From positions 1-64,000 of the forward strand of contig NZ_AMRJ01000020.1 in NCBI RefSeq assembly GCF_000300995.1: 64,000 nt of DNA, read 5' to 3'. Below, piece by piece: positions 33,334 through 42,321 of the stretch (position 1 is the stretch's first letter; each line of letters begins with the position of its first letter). Below the pieces are notes generated by a model. The model worked only from the letters and a program-made list of their open reading frames with translations. It made no database searches and was not told the DNA's origin. The DNA is from Alcanivorax hongdengensis A-11-3 (GTDB lineage Bacteria; Pseudomonadota; Gammaproteobacteria; Pseudomonadales; Alcanivoracaceae). The position numbers and the translations under genes were made by a program.

Positions 33334-34192
33334 GCGGCGGCTCCGGCCAGAAAGAGAACCCCTTGGGCACATCGTGCAGGGGGGTATCGAACACCGGGTC
33401 GCGCTTTTCCAGGAAAGCGGTAAAGCCGTCTCGACCATCCCAGAACATGTTGCTCCAGTAGATCATTTTCGACTCCACCACGTGGGCCTGCTTGGGGTGA
33501 TCAAAGGTCGGGTTGCGCCACAGCATCTGCTTGGCCAGCGCCACCGCCACCGGCGAGCTCTTGGCAATCAGCTTTCTGGCCATGGCCTGGGCCGCCTCCA
33601 GCACGCTCTCCTTGTCATGGGCACTGTGGAACAGGCCGGCCTCCACGCCCTCTTCGGACAGGAAGATATCACCGCTGAGCACCCACTCCATGGCTTTCTG
33701 CATGCCCACCACCCGCGGCAGGAACCAGGAGGAACAGGCCTCCGGCGTCAGACCACGCTGGGTGAACACAAAGCCCACCTTGGTATTAGCCGCCACCAGC
33801 CGGATATCCATGGGCAAGGTCATGGTCATGCCGACGCCCACCGCCGGGCCGTTGATGGCACCGATCACCGGCTTGCGACAACGGAAAATGGCCAGCGACA
33901 CCTCACCACCGGAGTCGCGGATTTTCGACAGCGGCGGCTCCATGCCCTCGGCATCGTCATAGCCGAACACCTGGCCGCCATCCTCGGGCTGCATTTCCAT
34001 GCCGGCACAGAAGGCCCGGCCGGCGCCGGTGACCACCACCGCCCGCACATCGTCATTGCAATCCGCTTCGCCGAAGGCATGCACCAGCTCGTCTTTCATG
34101 CGCAGGGTAAAGGCATTGAGACGGTCCGGGCGGTTAAGAGTAATGGTAAGAATCTGGTCCGCCAGTTCGGTGCGGATATGCTGGTAGTCCAT
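33326..34192 (-). CDS. Enoyl-CoA hydratase/isomerase family protein
   Basis: A 288-residue crotonase. The oxyanion-hole segments are GAGRAFCAGMEM and INGPAVGVGMTM, and LTPEACSSWFLPRVVG contains the conserved Glu of hydratases. It acts on an enoyl-CoA in beta-oxidation or a side pathway. A monocistronic unit appears likely. The AraC gene downstream of its start is on the same strand but separate. Confidence 0.9.
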   Translation of the reverse strand: MDYQHIRTELADQILTITLNRPDRLNAFTLRMKDELVHAFGEADCNDDVRAVVVTGAGRAFCAGMEMQPEDGGQVFGYDDAEGMEPPLSKIRDSGGEVSLAIFRCRKPVIGAINGPAVGVGMTMTLPMDIRLVAANTKVGFVFTQRGLTPEACSSWFLPRVVGMQKAMEWVLSGDIFLSEEGVEAGLFHSAHDKESVLEAAQAMARKLIAKSSPVAVALAKQMLWRNPTFDHPKQAHVVESKMIYWSNMFWDGRDGFTAFLEKRDPVFDTPLHDVPKGFSFWPEPPLK

Positions 34193-34221
34193 GCGGCCTC
34201 CTTTGTTATTGTGACAGCGCG

Positions 34222-34974
34222 CTACATCGGCAGGTGCACAATGCGCACGGGACGTTCCCGAGCATAGCGCGATGGCAAGGCATCGAACATGGCCCGAAGC
34301 GTGCGATTGAGATGCGGTTGGTCATAGAAGCCGGCGGCCACCGCCAGTTCGGTAAAGCTCATGCCGGATTTCCACAGCATCAGCGCCCGCTGACACTTGA
34401 GATGCAACAGATAGCGTTTCAGGGTGACGCCCATTTGCTCGCGGAAAAGATGCCGAAAGCGCGACTCGGACAACCCGGCCCGGGCCGCCAGTACCGCCAC
34501 GCCAGGGAGCGGGTCACTGTCCTTGAGATACTGGCAACAGCGGGCAATACGCGGGTCCAGCGGGGCGCTTTCCGCGCCCTCGCGCAGGGCCTCGATCACC
34601 ACCGTGGCCCGTTGCGGCTGCGGGGCAGCGGCCAGTTGCCCAAGCTGCTGACAGAGCCATTGCTGGCGGGCCGTGGACAGGCCATGGGCCTTCAGGGCAC
34701 ACCAGGCCGGCTCATCCGGGTCCAGGTGAATCACCGCCACCGGCCCGTCACTGGCCAGATCCTGCTCGCGCTCCGGCGCCACCAGCACGACCCGGCCCTG
34801 CATCACCTCGCCATCCGCATCCACGCGCACGTCGCCATCCAGCCCCACCAGCAGCGAGGCCGCCACATGACGGTGGGGGCGGTTATGCAGGGAAGGTAGC
34901 AACATCAGCCAGCCACCGCGCCACAGAAACAGGGGCGGCAGGGCAGAATCAGGCACCGGCGGAGAATCACTCAT
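34222..34974 (-). CDS. AraC-family transcriptional regulator
   Basis: A 250-residue protein with a cupin-like N-terminus (LPSLHNRPHRHVAASLLVGLDG), which may bind a metal or small ligand. The AraC domain has LAARAGLSESRFRHLFREQMG and AVAAGFYDQPHLNRTLRAMF. It lies 29 bp upstream of the crotonase gene on the same strand and may control it. Targets unknown. Confidence 0.87.
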   Translation of the reverse strand: MSDSPPVPDSALPPLFLWRGGWLMLLPSLHNRPHRHVAASLLVGLDGDVRVDADGEVMQGRVVLVAPEREQDLASDGPVAVIHLDPDEPAWCALKAHGLSTARQQWLCQQLGQLAAAPQPQRATVVIEALREGAESAPLDPRIARCCQYLKDSDPLPGVAVLAARAGLSESRFRHLFREQMGVTLKRYLLHLKCQRALMLWKSGMSFTELAVAAGFYDQPHLNRTLRAMFDALPSRYARERPVRIVHLPM

Positions 34975-35020
34975 AGCCGGTCATCATGCCGGGCCCGGGC
35001 GGGCCCGGCAATCGGCGGGC

Positions 35021-35512
35021 TCAGGCCTGCGTGTGAGTACGCCGCAGCCCCAGACGCTGGGCCACTTCCAGGCTGACGAACATGGGGCCCACCAGCAGGA
35101 ACACCAGGTCATCCACAAAGGACGGCTTCTTGCCTTCCACCTTGTGACCCCAGACCTGCACCGCCCAGGCCGCCAGCCAGACGGCAGCGGATGTCCAACC
35201 CAGCGACAGGGCGCTGCGATCCACCGCCACGATCAACGCCAGCGAGGCGGCTAGCCACAGGGCCATCAGCACCGTCATGCCGGCGGACATGCGCAGATAA
35301 AACGGCATGCAAATGGCCGCCAGGATGGTGCCGCCGTTGAGCCACTGGGCCCAGGCGCCGGACAGGCCCAGCCACTGCCCCACCGGCAACAGCCAGAACA
35401 GGCCCAGGGTGGACACGAAGATGGCCGGCACACAGATTATGTGCACCCACTGATTGACCGGGTTCTGGTGACTTTCGCCATAATCGGCCAGGAAGGTATT
35501 GAGGTCGCGCAT
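35021..35512 (-). CDS. Mpo1-like (DUF962) membrane protein
   Basis: A 163-residue protein of the Mpo1/YGL010w family. Conserved HQNPVNQWVHIICVP near residue 16 and WGHKVEGKKPSFVDDLVFLLVGP later hold the family's His/Asn residues, and four hydrophobic segments lie between. The yeast member is an Fe(II) dioxygenase that alpha-oxidises 2-hydroxy fatty acids, so a role in fatty acid turnover is possible. The Met at 35512 is preferred because GGGAG precedes it. Confidence 0.85.
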   Translation of the reverse strand: MRDLNTFLADYGESHQNPVNQWVHIICVPAIFVSTLGLFWLLPVGQWLGLSGAWAQWLNGGTILAAICMPFYLRMSAGMTVLMALWLAASLALIVAVDRSALSLGWTSAAVWLAAWAVQVWGHKVEGKKPSFVDDLVFLLVGPMFVSLEVAQRLGLRRTHTQA

Positions 35513-35593
35513 GGCGGCACTCCCGTTGTTATGGAATACCACCATGCTACTCACCGCCGGGCGGCGGCAATTGTAAGAAACGGCTAGGGAGCC

Positions 35594-36001
35594 CTAGTCA
35601 CAGCCCCGGCGGCTGTCCTTGAGGGCGCGCATCACCTGCTCACGGGTCAACAGCCCCACCAAGGTGCCGCGGTCATCCACCACCGGGTAGATCTTGGGCT
35701 TCTGCTTGATCATCATTTCCGCCACGTTGACCACGGAATCGTCCGGTTTCACCGTCAGCGGCTCATCGTGCATGATCTCCTCCACCACCAGTGCCCCTTC
35801 ACAGTGGTAGCTCGACACCAGCAGCTGGCGCAGGCAGTCCTGCTCGGAGACAAAGCCGATCACCTTCTGCTCCGCATTGATCACCGGCAAACCGGTGTAT
35901 TTGTGTTGCAGCAGCAGATCCACCACTTCAGTGAGCTCGGTACCGGCCTTCACCGACACCGGGTGACGGGCCATCAGAGCCCGCACAGTCAGGTCGCTCA
36001 T
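35594..36001 (-). CDS. Tandem CBS-domain protein
   Basis: A 135-residue protein consisting of two CBS domains (residues about 7-60 and 72-130; GLPVINAEQKVIGFVSEQD and YPVVDDRGTLVGLLTREQV). Such proteins bind adenine nucleotides and act as regulators. AAGGAG precedes the Met at 36001. It is divergent from the AAA+/MscS pair, which raises the possibility of nucleotide-linked control of that pair, though this is speculative. Confidence 0.88.
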   Translation of the reverse strand: MSDLTVRALMARHPVSVKAGTELTEVVDLLLQHKYTGLPVINAEQKVIGFVSEQDCLRQLLVSSYHCEGALVVEEIMHDEPLTVKPDDSVVNVAEMMIKQKPKIYPVVDDRGTLVGLLTREQVMRALKDSRRGCD

Positions 36002-36178
36002 GGGTCTCTCCTTGGCGTGCGATCCTTGTGTTTCGACTATAGCACCCTGCCCGCCGGCGTCTCCCGTTAATTTGCCATGGCCACCATTGGCAATGCCTGT
36101 GGCCCACACAATACAAGTGACGCCGGCCCTGTTACCTTTACAATGATTGATACCGGGGACCAGCTAACAGGACAGGGA

Positions 36179-38905
36179 ATGACACGTTGCGGTATGGGTT
36201 TGGCAGGAATCTTTCTCGGTCTGATGCTGCTGTCACCGGCCCGGGCCGCCGAGCCGGACAGCGCCGCCTGCCAGGCGGCCAGAACCCTGCTGGCCAAGCT
36301 CAGTGAACAGCAACAGCAACTGGCCGGCCAGCAGCAGGCCCTCGACGCCCTGCTCGACGGCACCCTGCCCACTCGCCTGGACACGCTCAACGAGCAACTG
36401 GGCCAGCCACTGGATGCGCCCCTGCCGTTAACCCGCCCGGCGCCAGCCAGGCGCCCAACGCCCGATAGCAAATGCCCGTCCCTGCAGGATGACATCAGCG
36501 TCCTCAGTGACCAGATCAACAGCCTCAGGGCCGCTAATGAACAATTACGGCGACAGGTGCTCACCCTTCCACTGCCCCAACGCCGGGCCTTTGCCACCCT
36601 GCTGCAACTGCGCGAGCAACTGCGGCAGGTCACCGGTAGTCCGCCACCCCCGGCCGCCCAGCCACTGCTACAACATATCGACAGCGTGCTGGCCACTCTG
36701 GCACCGCTGGCCCGGCAGCAATACAGCACGGTACTCGAACAGCTGGACCGCCTCTGGTATCTGCCGCCCACGGTGGAGCAGAGCACCGATATCGACCATG
36801 ACACCTACCTGCAACTGATGGGGCTGCGTCTGCAGATGCAGGCGCAGATTCGCAAGCTGCGCGCCGACCTCTGGCAGCGCCGCTCGCTGTGGCAAATGGT
36901 GGCCAGCCTGGGCGGCTTCCAGCAGGTGCCGGGCATCCTGGCCCACGAGGCCGAACGCATCGCCCGCCAGGGCCTGGATATCTTTACCCTGACGCGCAGT
37001 GACCTGAGCCACGAAGGGCATCATCCGCGCACCGTGCCGGTGATCAAGAATCTGGTCGCCGTGATACTGGGTATTGCCGCCTTTGTGCTGCTGGTGCGCC
37101 TGGCCGGGCGCAGCCGGCGCGCCGCCCTCAACCTGCATGACCGGGTGATCCGGGCCAGCGGTGACCGCCGCTGGCTGTGGAACATCAGTCGCCTGATCAG
37201 CGGCCTGGCCCCGGCGCTGCCCTGGATTCTGATCTGGCTGGTGCTCGATGCCCTGTCCCCCTGGCTGGACCAGCCCGCCACCCGCCTGCTGTTCTGGCTG
37301 CTGCCGGTGGCCAAGGCTTACGTGATCTTCGGGCTGATGTGTCTGGGCGGGGAATGGCTGTTGCTGCGGGTGGCCCAGGGCGCCGGGCGCTACCTCAACA
37401 GTGAACAGAGTGGCCAGGCCACCGGCCAGGCCCGCCGCTTTGCCCTGACCCTGCTACCGTTGTGGCTGGCGATGATGATGATCCAGGCCAGCCTGGGTCC
37501 GTCACTGCTGTATTACCTGGTGGGCATGGTGCTGCTGACCGCCCTCTACCTGGCACTGGGGCGGCTGCTGGTACAGCGCCGGGACGATTACTGTATCTGC
37601 CTGCAAGCACTGCTGCCCTCACGGCTGGACCCGGCAGTAGAAGTGCTGCTACACCCGGCGGTGTTCTGGCTGTTTGCACCGCTGCTGCTACCGGTAGCGC
37701 TGGTCAGCTTTGCGGTCACCTTCACCGACCGGGTACTGGGGGAATTCGACTGGTATGTGCGGCTCAAGGCCCGCTGGTTCCGGCTGCGCACCCGGGTCGC
37801 CGAGGGCAGCAGCGAAGACGATGGCACGGAAGCGCCCAAGAGCGAACACTACGAACGCTGGTTTGCCGCCACAGTCCCCGAGGGCAGCAAGATGCCGGTG
37901 ATCGACACCGGGCTGGCCAGCGCCATGGAGAAATCCATCCAGCGCTGGCACGAAGACAAGACCGATGAAAACGCCCTGATCGTGGCCGGCGAAAAGGGTT
38001 GTGGCAAAAGTCTCAGCCTGCAACGGCTGGAAAAGGCTCTGGCGCAAAGCTGCCCGGACCTGAACATTGTGCCCCTTTCCGTACCCGCCAAGACCTGCAC
38101 ACCGGAGGCAATCTATACGCTGGTGGGCGAGGCCCTGGACACGGATCTGAGCCAGGGGCCGGGGGCGCTGGTGGAAAGCGACGAGGGCCGGGCGCCCACC
38201 CTGCTGGTGCTGGACGAAGGTCAGAATTTCTTTCTCGCCAGCATCGGCGGGCTGGATGGCTGGCGCGCCGTGCAGGGGCTGCTCAACGCGCGGCTCAACA
38301 ATATCTTCCTGCTGTTGATGATCAACAACCAGAGCTGGGCCTACCTGAACAATGTGTTCGGTCACGACTCTCCGTCACGCAACGTGATCCGCGTGAAGCG
38401 CTGGGGCCAGACCGACCTGCGCGCCCTGATCCTGTCCCGCCATCAGCTGAGCGGCTATACCCTGCGCTACGACGAGGCCCTGCTGTCTTCACGGGGCCCG
38501 GAAGCCGGCAATGTGCGCAATGCCGAGCAACGCTATTTCAGCCTGTTGTGGGATGCCAGCCGCGGCAACCCCATGGTCGCCCTGCGCCTGTGGCTGACCA
38601 GCTCCAAGCTGCGCGGCAAACAGGTCCTGGTGGGGCTGCCGACACCGCCTTCGGCAAGTGTCCTGGATGGCATGGGCGATACCGCCCTGTTCGTTTATGC
38701 CGCCATTGCCACCCATGAAAACCTGACCACCGCCGAGATCAGCGCCGTCACGCACCTGGCCGAGCCGGTGGTGCGCTACGCCCTGAAAGCCGGTTTTGAT
38801 ACCGGTTTTCTGCAAAAATCCGAAGACGGCCGTTACCGGCTGGTGCCCCTCTGGTACCAGCAGGTCATCAGTTATCTGACAGGGAAGAATCTGCTCAATG
38901 AATGA
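36179..38905 (+). CDS. Membrane-anchored AAA+ ATPase of an MscS module
   Basis: A 908-residue protein. A signal peptide (to about residue 23, ARA) is followed by a Gln/Leu-rich periplasmic coiled-coil region (about 24-285) that recalls the N-terminus of MscK/KefA. About five hydrophobic segments span 288-535. The cytoplasmic AAA+ domain has Walker A GEKGCGKS (about 603-610) and Walker B LLVLDEGQ (about 674-681). A winged-helix-like C-terminus (LTTAEISAVTHLAEPVVRYALK) closes the protein. The 8-bp overlap with the MscS gene implies coupled synthesis and probably a complex. Sensing and remodelling of the channel is inferred. The start at 36179 was chosen because it begins the signal peptide; an upstream in-frame ATG exists at 36077. 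Confidence 0.82.
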   Translation: MTRCGMGLAGIFLGLMLLSPARAAEPDSAACQAARTLLAKLSEQQQQLAGQQQALDALLDGTLPTRLDTLNEQLGQPLDAPLPLTRPAPARRPTPDSKCPSLQDDISVLSDQINSLRAANEQLRRQVLTLPLPQRRAFATLLQLREQLRQVTGSPPPPAAQPLLQHIDSVLATLAPLARQQYSTVLEQLDRLWYLPPTVEQSTDIDHDTYLQLMGLRLQMQAQIRKLRADLWQRRSLWQMVASLGGFQQVPGILAHEAERIARQGLDIFTLTRSDLSHEGHHPRTVPVIKNLVAVILGIAAFVLLVRLAGRSRRAALNLHDRVIRASGDRRWLWNISRLISGLAPALPWILIWLVLDALSPWLDQPATRLLFWLLPVAKAYVIFGLMCLGGEWLLLRVAQGAGRYLNSEQSGQATGQARRFALTLLPLWLAMMMIQASLGPSLLYYLVGMVLLTALYLALGRLLVQRRDDYCICLQALLPSRLDPAVEVLLHPAVFWLFAPLLLPVALVSFAVTFTDRVLGEFDWYVRLKARWFRLRTRVAEGSSEDDGTEAPKSEHYERWFAATVPEGSKMPVIDTGLASAMEKSIQRWHEDKTDENALIVAGEKGCGKSLSLQRLEKALAQSCPDLNIVPLSVPAKTCTPEAIYTLVGEALDTDLSQGPGALVESDEGRAPTLLVLDEGQNFFLASIGGLDGWRAVQGLLNARLNNIFLLLMINNQSWAYLNNVFGHDSPSRNVIRVKRWGQTDLRALILSRHQLSGYTLRYDEALLSSRGPEAGNVRNAEQRYFSLLWDASRGNPMVALRLWLTSSKLRGKQVLVGLPTPPSASVLDGMGDTALFVYAAIATHENLTTAEISAVTHLAEPVVRYALKAGFDTGFLQKSEDGRYRLVPLWYQQVISYLTGKNLLNE

Positions 38906-39707
38906 GAGCAACAATATCGTCAACGACCTGGCCGTAGTGGTCGAGCTGTTCAACGTCTACGCGTTGCTGCTGCTGTTCATCGGCGGCTTCATGCTGTGGG
39001 CCATGAACTGGGGGCTCAACCGGCTCAGCCAGAAAGTGACCGATAAAATGCCCACCCGGCGTTTTCTGATTCTGCAGGTCACCACCCTGATCAGCTTCGT
39101 GCTGTACACCGTGGGCAGCATTGCCCTGATCATTGGCGTGCTCAACCCGCCCAAGGAATTCCTGCTGGCCGCCGGCGGCTCCATTGCCGTGGCACTGGGG
39201 TTTGCACTCAAGGATATCGCGGCGTCACTGGTGGCCGGCCTGCTGCTGTTGTTCGACCGGCCGTTCCGGGTCGGTGACCGGGTCAGCTTTGATGATGTTT
39301 ACGGTGAAATCGTTTCCATCGGTCTGCGTACCGTGCGCTTGCAAACCCTGGACGACAACCTGGTGACCATTCCCAACTCCCGCTTCATCACCGATGTGGT
39401 GGCCTCCGGCAACGCCGGCGAGCTGGACATGATGGTGGTCACCGACTTCCACATCGCCCTGGATGAAGATATCGAAAAGGCCCGCGCCCTGGTGGAGGAA
39501 GTGATCGTCACCAGCCGCTTTGCCTTCCTGAAAAAACCGGTGAGCTTCGCCATCGAGGAAGTGATCGTCGGCTACAAGCTGGCCATCCGCCTGCGGGCCA
39601 AGGCCTATGTGCTGGACGTGCATTACGAAAAGGCCTTCCAGAGCGATATCGTGGTGCGCGTCTCCCAGCGCTTCGTGGAAGAAGGTATCGCCCGGCCGCC
39701 ACAGTAA
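38898..39707 (+). CDS. MscS-family mechanosensitive channel
   Basis: A 269-residue small-conductance channel. Three helices cover about residues 12-40, 58-82 and 88-115; the pore helix region is AAGGSIAVALGFALKDIAAS. The MscS beta domain follows (GDRVSFDDVYGEIVSIGLRT, TIPNSRF), then the alpha/beta domain. It is short, like E. coli MscS (286). It releases solutes on membrane tension. Its ATG lies inside the end of the AAA+ gene, so the pair forms one functional unit. Confidence 0.9.
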   Translation: MNESNNIVNDLAVVVELFNVYALLLLFIGGFMLWAMNWGLNRLSQKVTDKMPTRRFLILQVTTLISFVLYTVGSIALIIGVLNPPKEFLLAAGGSIAVALGFALKDIAASLVAGLLLLFDRPFRVGDRVSFDDVYGEIVSIGLRTVRLQTLDDNLVTIPNSRFITDVVASGNAGELDMMVVTDFHIALDEDIEKARALVEEVIVTSRFAFLKKPVSFAIEEVIVGYKLAIRLRAKAYVLDVHYEKAFQSDIVVRVSQRFVEEGIARPPQ

Positions 39708-39743
39708 TCAGGTTCATCGCAGAATGGCGGGAATTCAGCCTGG

Positions 39744-39857
39744 TCTGAGGTCTGAGGTCTGAGGTCTGAGGTCTGAGGTCTGAGGTCTGAGGTCTGAGGT
39801 CTGAGGTCTGAGGTCTTGAGGTTCTGAGGTCTGAGGTCTGAGGTCTGAGGTCTGAGG
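39744..39857. repeat. 16-unit heptamer array (TCTGAGG)
   Basis: Ten exact tctgagg units, then tcttgagg and ttctgagg (each with one extra t), then four more exact units. It lies in the roughly 310-bp gap between the MscS gene and a small hypothetical gene. Simple-sequence arrays of this kind change length by slippage. The ORF that crosses it on the minus strand is a translation of the repeat and is not supported. Confidence 0.95.
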
Positions 39858-39981
39858 TCGGACGCGATAGGCTGCTTGCCGGCGAAGGAGATAGACGTGC
39901 GCTGCAAGAGCCGCCCTGAAATATCCGTGCCGCGCGAGCTGTCCGGGATTGAGATTGGCGTCAGACCTCTGACGTCCGACC
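39856..39981. repeat. Segment bounded by 9-bp inverted repeats next to the heptamer array
   Basis: GGTCGGACG (39856-39864) is inverted as CGTCCGACC (39973-39981). An inverted heptamer-like word (cagacctc) lies just inside the right copy. The enclosed roughly 110 bp contain no gene. It could be a small non-autonomous element or a remnant. Confidence 0.4.
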
Positions 39982-40018
39982 TTTTACTTTTTCCCTGTAA
40001 TCCGCGAAGCACCCATCA

Positions 40019-40288
40019 TTAGCGGTCTTTCTGGCGGTCGTTCTTTTCGTCTTCCAGCACCTGCTCCAGCTCGTCACGGGGCAGATAATCCAGATCCCAG
40101 TGCGAGGTAAAGGTCTCCTTGAGGCGCCGGCGACCACGGTGCAGTGGCTGCGGGTCCTGGTCGCTCCCGTGGGCCGGGTGATACTCGTTGGCCGCCGGCG
40201 CCGGTGTGTCCTCTTCATCGCGGTTGTCCGCCGTCGCTGGCGGCGCGGCACCCAGCCAGCGTTTTATCTTTTCGATCCATGCGGGCAT
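40019..40288 (-). CDS. Small charged hypothetical protein
   Basis: An 89-residue protein, hydrophilic and rich in Arg, Asp and Glu (RRRLKETFTSHWDLDYLPRDELEQVLEDEK), with an amphipathic N-terminus (MPAWIEKIKRWLGAA). GGAGAT precedes the ATG. No family recognised; it may be a peripheral or regulatory protein. It is divergent from the VOC gene. Confidence 0.55.
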   Translation of the reverse strand: MPAWIEKIKRWLGAAPPATADNRDEEDTPAPAANEYHPAHGSDQDPQPLHRGRRRLKETFTSHWDLDYLPRDELEQVLEDEKNDRQKDR

Positions 40289-40392
40289 ATTGATCTCCAG
40301 CCGTTTGCTTGCCTGGCTTTTTGTCAGTGTACGGCTTTTCTGTTCTTATCAGGTCAAGGAAACTTCAATACCGCCAAAAAGAGGGTAAAACC

Positions 40393-40947
40393 ATGCGATG
40401 GCGAGGCGTGCACCACGTGGAATTTTCCGTTCTGGATTATGACCGGTCCATTGCCTTTTTTGACCAGCTGTTCGGCTGGCTGGGCTACAAGAGTTTCGGC
40501 ACCCTGGATATCGGTTATCGCTCCACCTATTACATGGCGCGGTTTCCGTTTTTCCATAGCTATATCGGCATTCAGCCGGCACAAACCGGCGAAAGACTCG
40601 ACCATGAGGAGCATCGTACCGGTATTCATCACCTGGCCCTGTGGGCCAGAAACCGGCGGGAAGTGGACCGCTTCTACCAGGAGTTTCTGCTCGCCAATGA
40701 CATTCCGGTCACCGACAAGCCCGCCGAATACCCCACCTACACTCCGGGCTATTACGCGGTGTTCTTCGATGACCCGGTCACCGGCATCCACATGGAGTTG
40801 AGCCATACACCACTGCTGGCATCACCCGCCGCCTACCGGCGCTGGTTCGCGGCCCTGCGACAGGAATGGGAGCAACACCCGGAATGGCAAAAGCCGCCCT
40901 GGAAGGAAGCCATGCGCCCCCTGCCATCCAGGAAGGCGCAGCGCTGA
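40393..40947 (+). CDS. VOC-family (glyoxalase/dioxygenase-like) protein
   Basis: A 184-residue protein with two beta-alpha-beta-beta-beta motifs. Metal-binding candidates are HHVEFSV near residue 6, HHLALWA near 78 and HMELSH near 130. It could be a lyase, isomerase or extradiol-type enzyme. AGAGGG precedes the ATG at 40393. It is a single gene. Confidence 0.85.
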   Translation: MRWRGVHHVEFSVLDYDRSIAFFDQLFGWLGYKSFGTLDIGYRSTYYMARFPFFHSYIGIQPAQTGERLDHEEHRTGIHHLALWARNRREVDRFYQEFLLANDIPVTDKPAEYPTYTPGYYAVFFDDPVTGIHMELSHTPLLASPAAYRRWFAALRQEWEQHPEWQKPPWKEAMRPLPSRKAQR

Positions 40948-40957
40948 GTACCGGCGG

Positions 40958-41821
40958 TCAGGCCGCCAGTGACGGTTCGTTGAGTAGCTTGGCGAGTTTT
41001 TTCAGGGCATTGCGGCGCAGCAGGGTGCTGTCTTTCTTGCCCGGATGAAAGTCACGCTTGTAATAGGCCAGGTAGGACTTGCCCAACCGGCGCAACCAGC
41101 CCGGCTTGCCCAGTAGCCAGTTGAAGCCCTGGGCCACGGAACGCCAGTCGGTGCTGTCACCCATGCCCTTGCGCAACTGGTAGTAGTGGAACGCCGTGAA
41201 GCTGATGAACTCCAGCGTGGTGAAGGCCATCTCCGAGGTGCGCACCAGATAGCTGCCCACCTGTTCCTGATAGACATCAAAGGCCACCGCCTTGTGCTCG
41301 CTTTCTTCCACCGCGTGCCACAGCCACAACGGCAGCATGCGCTCGTCCATGCCCTTGAGGAAATCCGGGTTTTCCAGAATCAGTTCCGCCAGCATGGCGG
41401 TGAAGTGTTCCAGCGCACAGGTCTTGGCCAGCTGGCGCTCCGGGGAAAGATGCTTGGCCATGAAACGCATGCCCCGGTTCACAAAGGCATCCACGGTGCG
41501 GGTGGGTACCCCCTTGGACTCCATGAAATCGTTGAAGGCATCGTGCTCCTTGCCGTGATGCGCCTCCTGACCGATAAACCCCTTTACCTCTTCCTGCAAC
41601 CTGGGGCTGCGCACCTGTTTCTGATAGTGGCGCACGGAGCGTACGAAAAAGCGCTCGCCCTCCGGGAAGGTACTGGACAGGGCCGTCAGCAACAGCGTCT
41701 TGAACTGGTCGTTATCGAACCAGTAACGGGGAATGGCCGCATCGAATTCAAAATCCATGTGACGCGGCTGAATGCTGCTCTGATTGGTCTTTTTCAGTTG
41801 CACATTGGCCTTGGCATTCAT
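40958..41821 (-). CDS. Metal-dependent hydrolase family (PF10118-like)
   Basis: A 287-residue helical protein. The motifs EAHHGKEH (near residue 85), ALEHFTAML and HAVEESEHK look like a ferritin-type di-metal site. This family is common in hydrocarbon degraders but its reaction is unknown. AAGGAGG before the Met at 41821 fixes the start. It is the last GC-rich gene before the AT-rich islet. Confidence 0.82.
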   Translation of the reverse strand: MNAKANVQLKKTNQSSIQPRHMDFEFDAAIPRYWFDNDQFKTLLLTALSSTFPEGERFFVRSVRHYQKQVRSPRLQEEVKGFIGQEAHHGKEHDAFNDFMESKGVPTRTVDAFVNRGMRFMAKHLSPERQLAKTCALEHFTAMLAELILENPDFLKGMDERMLPLWLWHAVEESEHKAVAFDVYQEQVGSYLVRTSEMAFTTLEFISFTAFHYYQLRKGMGDSTDWRSVAQGFNWLLGKPGWLRRLGKSYLAYYKRDFHPGKKDSTLLRRNALKKLAKLLNEPSLAA

Positions 41822-42321
41822 GGCGGCCTCCTTGTTCATGACCCTTTCAGTATTGGCCAGTCAAAACTGGTACACTAGTGCAGGTCGCGCCATTTTTGCC
41901 CTTCTGACGGCGATAAACGGCATAAAAGGGTCATCGCGGTATTGCGAAAACCAATTGCCAGCCCTAGTTCCACCTGTTGGCGAACCACTTCTACCATGCT
42001 AGGGCCAATCAGCTTATAAATACTCCTTTGAGAAGTTCTATGGTACCCAGCAACACTTTAAAGAGTCTGGCGGTAATTGAATGAAACCGGACTCAAGTGT
42101 AAGCGATGGCTAAAAATCTTAAAGCGCCCGGAATACTTTAATAGCTTGACGGCATCCAGACTTGGCTTGATGCTAGGAAATTTAAAGATCCAGCAGACGG
42201 AAATGGGGTGGGATACATGCAAAAAATTACTTTTTAATTTTCTATATTAATTAGAAACCAACCCTCCAGAAGATATCAATCAAGGTCAAACTGGCCTGCA
42301 GACAATAAAAATCAGAGAACG
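41822..42321. other. Gene-free left flank of the AT-rich islet
   Basis: About 500 bp in which GC content falls from core-like to AT-rich. Short ORFs here lack ribosome sites. I see no tRNA, integrase or clear flanking direct repeat. It contains the upstream region of the minus-strand metal-dependent hydrolase gene and, near 42300, that of the plus-strand gene at 42322. Confidence 0.5.

Noticed and set aside
39744-39857. CRISPR array
   Set aside because: The unit is seven bases with no spacers; it is a simple tandem repeat.
39623-40012. 129-residue minus-strand ORF rich in SDLRPQT
   Set aside because: It is a translation of the heptamer array, which is open in several frames, and it overlaps the MscS gene. 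It has no ribosome site.
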